A stretch of 8,508 bases of DNA from Lachnospiraceae bacterium (GTDB lineage: Bacteria > Bacillota > Clostridia > Lachnospirales > Lachnospiraceae): positions 1-8,508 of the forward strand of contig CAAFJI010000150.1 of the NCBI GenBank assembly GCA_900763175.1, read 5' to 3'. Position numbers and translations under genes: made by a program. The notes under the pieces are model-generated. The model was not told the origin of the DNA and made no database searches. It worked only from the letters and a program-made list of their open reading frames with translations. This document shows positions 4,796 through 8,508 of the stretch, in pieces (position 1 is the stretch's first letter; each line of letters starts with the position of its first letter).

Positions 4796-5944
4796 TTACC
4801 ATTCTGCAATGGTTCCGTCATAATTGCGCCATACTGGATTTTTCCAGGTTGGGCAGTTCATGGAAGCTTCTTTTAATTTCTCCTCATTTACCTCCACGCC
4901 AAGTCCCGGCTTGTCAATAAGTTCAATAAAGCTGTCTTTATACTGGTAAACAGATGTATCTACAAGATAATCCAGCAGGTCCCCGCCTTTGTTATAATGG
5001 ATTCCAAGGCTCTGCTCCTGAATAAACACATTTGGTGTACAGCTGTCCAATGCCAGGCACGCACCCAGGGCAACCGGTCCCAATGGGCAATGCGGTGCAA
5101 CCGCCACATCATAGGCCTCGGCCATAGCCGCAATCTTTTTGCACTCAGAAATTCCTCCTGCATGAGAAAGATCCGGCTGAATAATATCTACATACCCATC
5201 CTGCAAAAGATTTTTAAATTCCCATCTGGAAAACATTCTCTCTCCTGTAGCAATAGGAGTTGTAGTTGCCCTCGCAATTTCCCGCAATGCTTCATTATTT
5301 TGAGACAGCACCGGTTCTTCAATAAACATAAGATGGAAAGAATCCAACTCTCTTGCCAGAACCTTCGCCATCGTTTTATGAACACGCCCATGAAAATCCA
5401 CTGCGATATCCAGCTTATTTCCCACAGCATCCCGGATTGCCTGAACACGCATACACACATTCTCGATTTTCCGGAAGCTGTCGATATAATGCATTTCTTC
5501 CGTACCGTTCATTTTTATGGCATTGTACCCCTGACTCACTGCTTCTTTGGCCGTTATTGCAACATCATCAGGCCGATCTCCTCCGATCCAGCGATACACC
5601 CGGATTTTATCCCTGCAGGCTCCTCCCAGCAAATCGTAAACCGGAGCATTATAATATTTTCCCTTAATATCCCACAAAGCCTGGTCGATTCCGGCAATGG
5701 CACTCATAGTTTCCGGACCGCCCCGGTAGAAACCACTTCTGTACATATACTGCCAGAGATCCTCAATCCGCATAGGATCCTTTCCTTTCAGATAAAGCCA
5801 GAACTCCTCCACAGCTGTCGCAACGGTATCTGCACGGCCTTCAATAATCGGTTCTCCCCAGCCTTCAATTCCTGTATCCGTCACCAGTTTCAAAAACAAC
5901 CATCTTGGAGGAACTTTATATAATTTCATCTCCACAAGTTTCAT
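4796..5944 (-). CDS. dgoD: D-galactonate dehydratase family protein (enolase superfamily)
   Basis: This 382-aa cytoplasmic, Mg-dependent enzyme would dehydrate D-galactonate (or a close aldonate) to 2-dehydro-3-deoxy-galactonate. From memory it aligns end to end with E. coli DgoD, also 382 aa: PPRW (12-15), GWGEP (28-32), YRSGFYRGGP (68-77), MSAIAGIDQALWDIKGK (80-96). Active-site positions are present: D183 and H185 (VDFHGR), E209 (IEEP), E235 (GERMFSR), H285 (APHCPLGP) and E310 (QEQS). The ATG at 5944 is chosen over an upstream in-frame GTG (5959) because it matches the DgoD N-terminus and has GAGG 9 nt upstream. It is the last gene of the operon, 19 nt after the fucosidase. No galactonate kinase, KDPGal aldolase or DgoR-like regulator is visible here. 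The close match makes the reaction likely; the fucosidase context leaves room for another aldonate. Confidence 0.9.
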   Translation of the reverse strand: MKLVEMKLYKVPPRWLFLKLVTDTGIEGWGEPIIEGRADTVATAVEEFWLYLKGKDPMRIEDLWQYMYRSGFYRGGPETMSAIAGIDQALWDIKGKYYNAPVYDLLGGACRDKIRVYRWIGGDRPDDVAITAKEAVSQGYNAIKMNGTEEMHYIDSFRKIENVCMRVQAIRDAVGNKLDIAVDFHGRVHKTMAKVLARELDSFHLMFIEEPVLSQNNEALREIARATTTPIATGERMFSRWEFKNLLQDGYVDIIQPDLSHAGGISECKKIAAMAEAYDVAVAPHCPLGPVALGACLALDSCTPNVFIQEQSLGIHYNKGGDLLDYLVDTSVYQYKDSFIELIDKPGLGVEVNEEKLKEASMNCPTWKNPVWRNYDGTIAEW

Positions 5945-5963
5945 TTTGCTACGCCTCACTTTC

Positions 5964-7208
5964 TCAATAAATCTTCTGTACTTTCATATCCTCTTCCAAT
6001 TCCGCACAGACTACCGTATCAATAGGGTCCGCTGGCTTCTCTGGCAAAATCACCCGAAATCTGTATTCATCCCTTGCAATCTCATAGGACTGATAAAACG
6101 TAAGTTTTTCTCCTGTTTTCAGAAGTGTGACCTCTTTCACCTTCGTTTTTAATCCCACCAGCAGAACTTCATATGGAAATCTGGGATATTCCCAGACATG
6201 AAGAAATAGCTTTCGCCCTTTTTTCGTTAAACCACCAAACCGTATCTCATAAGAAAAATCCGGTACCGCGTCCGTTCCATAAATACTGTCCCCATTTACC
6301 TGCAGCCAGCGGCCTGCCTTTTCCAGAATCTTTTCGCTTTCCTCCGGCACTCTTCCTTTTCCATCCGGACCTATATTTAACAGCAGGTTTCCACCCTTTC
6401 CAACTATCCAGACCAGTTTTCGGATAACGGTTTCCGGTGTTTTCCATTCGTGATCTGCCCTTGAATAGCCCCAGGTATTATTCAGTGTAACTGGAGTCTC
6501 CCAGGGTTTTGGGTAAGAAAGGACGGGAATTTCATTATCCGGAATCTCCTTAAAATCCCCCAGGTTATATCCGATCCTGCCATTGATCAGGCAATCCGGT
6601 TTCCATTTCTTCACCCAGCAGCGAAGTTCTTCACACAATTCCTTTGGCATTGTATAAGGGGTATCAAACCACAGCATCCGTACATTTTTATACTCTGTAA
6701 GAAGTTCCTTCACCTGCGGTTTTACCTTTTCTTCAAAATACTGTTTGAAATCCTTCTCCTGATCTGCTTTAAAATCCCAGGTATTTCCCCATCCGTTTTC
6801 TTCCGCCCAATCCTGCATCTGAGAGTAGTAGGCACAAAAAATCATATCCTCTTTTTCGCAGGCCTCGCTAAGTTCTCTCACAAAATCCCTTCCGCAAGAG
6901 CTTTCCCTGCTGTTATAAGAGGAGATTTTGCTATCATACATAGAGAAACCATCATGGTGCTTCGCTGTAAACACCAGGTACTTCATTCCCCATTCCTTCG
7001 CCTTTTTCACGATTTTTCCTGCATCAAATGCCTCCGGATAAAAATCATCTCTCAAACGACGGTATTCCTTCAACGGAATTCCCGCATTTTTCATGATCCA
7101 TTCTGCACCATAAGGAATTTCTTTTCCCTGATAAACTCCCTCCAGCATAGAATAAAGTCCCCAATGGATAAACAGTCCATATTTTGCTTCTTCAAACCAG
7201 TTCTCCAT
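5964..7208 (-). CDS. GH29 family alpha-L-fucosidase, cytoplasmic
   Basis: This 414-aa retaining glycosidase would remove alpha-linked L-fucose from imported oligosaccharides or glycoconjugates. GH29 hallmarks are WFEEAKYGLFIHWG (residues 4-17), KYLVFTAKHHDGFSMYDS (76-93, with H84/H85), the nucleophile motif MLWFDTPY (178-185, D182 as predicted nucleophile), WETPVTLNNTWGY (236-248) and GGNLLLNIGPDGKG (272-285). A small C-terminal beta domain (about 310-414) completes it; no carbohydrate-binding module is present. There is no signal peptide, so it acts inside the cell, consistent with the transporter genes just upstream. The ATG at 7208 follows a very strong ribosome binding site (GGGGGAGGAG, 7 nt upstream). 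It lies 28 nt after the permease gene and 19 nt before the dehydratase start. The general acid/base varies between GH29 subfamilies and cannot be assigned by eye, nor can linkage specificity. Confidence 0.9.
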   Translation of the reverse strand: MENWFEEAKYGLFIHWGLYSMLEGVYQGKEIPYGAEWIMKNAGIPLKEYRRLRDDFYPEAFDAGKIVKKAKEWGMKYLVFTAKHHDGFSMYDSKISSYNSRESSCGRDFVRELSEACEKEDMIFCAYYSQMQDWAEENGWGNTWDFKADQEKDFKQYFEEKVKPQVKELLTEYKNVRMLWFDTPYTMPKELCEELRCWVKKWKPDCLINGRIGYNLGDFKEIPDNEIPVLSYPKPWETPVTLNNTWGYSRADHEWKTPETVIRKLVWIVGKGGNLLLNIGPDGKGRVPEESEKILEKAGRWLQVNGDSIYGTDAVPDFSYEIRFGGLTKKGRKLFLHVWEYPRFPYEVLLVGLKTKVKEVTLLKTGEKLTFYQSYEIARDEYRFRVILPEKPADPIDTVVCAELEEDMKVQKIY

Positions 7209-7236
7209 ATTTCGTCTCCTCCCCCTGGCAATTCAT

Positions 7237-8064
7237 TCATCCTTTTACAGAACCAGCCATAACACCACTTTGTATCTGTTTATGAAATAAGATATAAATA
7301 ATAATCGTTGGTATTGCAGACAACACTATATATGCATATTGCGGACCAAGCTGTGCCACAAATTCGCCCCAGAAAGAAAGCAAAGCCCTTGACACCGTAT
7401 ATTTCTCCGGTGTTGAAATAAGGGTAAGAGAAAAAATCAGCTCTCCATAAGCATAAATAAAAGAAAATATTGCTTCTGTTGCAATGATAGGTTTACAGAT
7501 TGGAATCAGGATTCTGGTAAGAAGCCCCAGATCTCCACATCCATCAATAATCGCAGCTTCATCAATCTCCTTGCTTACAGAGTCCAGATAGCCTGTAAAA
7601 AGGAAAATTCCCTGTGCAAGATTAAAACACACATAGACAAGAACCAGGAAAACAAAATTGTTTTTCATATTCCATCTGGCTGCCATAGAAGAAATTGGAA
7701 TCAGAGTGGAATGTATAGGAATCATCACACCCACCACAAACAGCATATAAGCATGTCTGGCAAAAAAGATATGCCTTTTCCTGGATATGGCATAGGCAGC
7801 CATCATAGCCACGATCACTTCCAGAACTGTAGTGGCCAGGGACACCTTCAGCGAATTTCCTATCGTGCGGAAAGAATGGCCAAGTTCGTTTGCAATCTGG
7901 TAATTTTCAAATCTCCATGTAGATGGCAGCTGCAGTGCACTTCTGTACATTTCGTCGTTTGTTTTAAAAGATGAAATAAACGCATATATCAATGGCATCA
8001 GCGTAATCAAAAACCAGAGAACAGCAATTACATATAAGATAATTTTTCTGTTTTTTGCTTTCAT
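7237..8064 (-). CDS. ABC sugar transporter permease, MalG/UgpE-like (CUT1 family)
   Basis: A 275-aa inner-membrane permease forming half of an oligosaccharide import channel. It has about six membrane segments: one near residues 8-30, further ones at about 73-92, 103-124, 137-157 and 192-214, and a last at about 245-262. The EAA loop that docks the ATPase is at 169-188 (DEAAIIDGCGDLGLLTRILIP), and the C-terminus QSGVMAGSVKG is typical of the family. The ATG at 8064 is preceded by GGAGGTGG; the in-frame GTG extension to 8163 would overlap the upstream permease gene. With the preceding permease it forms the heterodimer. The binding protein should be further upstream outside the window, and the shared ATPase (MsmK-like) is often encoded elsewhere. 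The substrate is inferred to be a fucosylated glycan from the next gene. Confidence 0.92.
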   Translation of the reverse strand: MKAKNRKIILYVIAVLWFLITLMPLIYAFISSFKTNDEMYRSALQLPSTWRFENYQIANELGHSFRTIGNSLKVSLATTVLEVIVAMMAAYAISRKRHIFFARHAYMLFVVGVMIPIHSTLIPISSMAARWNMKNNFVFLVLVYVCFNLAQGIFLFTGYLDSVSKEIDEAAIIDGCGDLGLLTRILIPICKPIIATEAIFSFIYAYGELIFSLTLISTPEKYTVSRALLSFWGEFVAQLGPQYAYIVLSAIPTIIIYILFHKQIQSGVMAGSVKG

Positions 8065-8077
8065 TTTCCACCTCCGC

Positions 8078-8508
8078 CTAATATTCTTCCTGTTTAAAAA
8101 TACGATTGCACAAAATACTAAGTACCACACCCAGAACCAAAAGAATAATGGCGATTGCCGCACTTCTTCCCATCAGCTTAAACTGATATGCATTCAAATA
8201 CAGCAAAATACCAGGCGTGGAGCTTGTAGCATTTGGACCTCCGGCAGTCATAGACCAGATAATGTCAAATGTTTTTATACATCCCGTGATACATAAGATA
8301 GAATATACTTTAAAAGAATTTTTACTCAGCGGAAGTGTAATATACCGGATCCGCTGCCAGCCGGTACAGCCGTCAATAGAAGCCGCCTCATTTAAAGTTT
8401 CATCAATGGTAACAAGTCCGGCACAGAAAATCAGCATATTATAGCCAGATGATTTCCAGCAATTTACAAGGGCAACGATCCACACATTTAACCAGGGAGT
8501 ATTCAGCC
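8078..8508 (-). CDS. ABC sugar transporter permease, MalF/UgpA-like (CUT1 family), C-terminal part
   Basis: The last 142 codons of a permease gene whose 5' end is beyond the window; the frame is open to the edge. Visible are part of a membrane region (LNTPWLNVWIVALVNCWKSSGY), the EAA loop at local residues 40-59 (EAASIDGCTGWQRIRYITLP), the segment FDIIWSMTAGGPNATSSTPGILLYLNAY typical of MalF/UgpA-type partners, and a final membrane helix ending FKQEEY. It stops at TAG (8078-8080), 13 nt before the partner permease start. That spacing holds only the partner's ribosome binding site, so the two are co-transcribed and probably produced together. In transcription order it is the first gene of the operon visible here. 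Confidence 0.9.
   Translation of the reverse strand, partial: LNTPWLNVWIVALVNCWKSSGYNMLIFCAGLVTIDETLNEAASIDGCTGWQRIRYITLPLSKNSFKVYSILCITGCIKTFDIIWSMTAGGPNATSSTPGILLYLNAYQFKLMGRSAAIAIILLVLGVVLSILCNRIFKQEEY

Noticed and set aside
4997..5923. Plus-strand 308-codon open frame
   Set aside because: It is antisense to the dehydratase gene, whose catalytic residues are all conserved. The Cys/His/Ser-rich product resembles no family I know.
8065..8163. Upstream extension of the MalG/UgpE-like permease
   Set aside because: It overlaps the end of the partner permease gene, and ATG 8064 has a strong GGAGGTGG site.
1..8508. CRISPR array, tRNA or rRNA genes, complete insertion sequence
   Set aside because: No regularly spaced direct repeats, no tRNA cloverleaf or rRNA-like stretch, and no transposase motifs were seen on either strand.

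Overview
The window looks like chromosomal DNA from a gut-type Firmicute, most likely Lachnospiraceae (Blautia/Dorea/Ruminococcus-like). This is inferred from moderate GC with A/T-rich intergenic regions, strong AGGAGG-type ribosome binding sites, a Gram-positive exopolysaccharide (EPS) tyrosine-phosphorylation module, and a CUT1-type oligosaccharide ABC importer beside an intracellular fucosidase. The genus is not proven. The window has two blocks of genes that run towards each other and meet at about 4590-4795.

Left block (1-4588), surface polysaccharide. The 5' end of a priming sugar transferase gene (1-220, minus) leaves the window on the left. A 288-bp divergent control region (221-508) separates it from a plus-strand cluster. 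That cluster encodes a CpsB/YwqE-type PHP-domain tyrosine phosphatase (509-1228), a LytR-CpsA-Psr (LCP) protein (1263-2240), a CpsC/Wzz-type chain-length and kinase-activator membrane protein (2338-3078) and a CpsD-type tyrosine kinase with a ten-tyrosine tail (3075-3842, overlapping cpsC by ATGA). A small, extremely lysine-rich secreted protein (3950-4543) follows and ends at a strong intrinsic terminator. The control region holds two related tandem promoters. The first has a run of nine C residues inside its -35/-10 spacer, which makes it a candidate phase-variable EPS switch.

Junction (4544-4795). This contains the plus-strand terminator, an unexplained 10-bp inverted repeat, and a hairpin with a T-rich flank that probably terminates the minus-strand operon.

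Right block (4796-8508, minus strand), sugar uptake and catabolism. In transcription order it encodes an ABC sugar permease (cut by the window edge), a second permease, a cytoplasmic GH29 alpha-L-fucosidase, and an enolase-superfamily dehydratase closely matching D-galactonate dehydratase (DgoD). Spacers are 13, 28 and 19 nt, so this is very likely one operon. It suggests import of a fucosylated glycoside, removal of fucose inside the cell, and dehydration of a sugar acid.

The observations most worth following are the poly-C promoter, the pair of hairpins around the basic secreted protein gene whose apical loops are mutually complementary, and the fucosidase/galactonate-dehydratase pairing. 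None of these is proven to be a new system from sequence alone.
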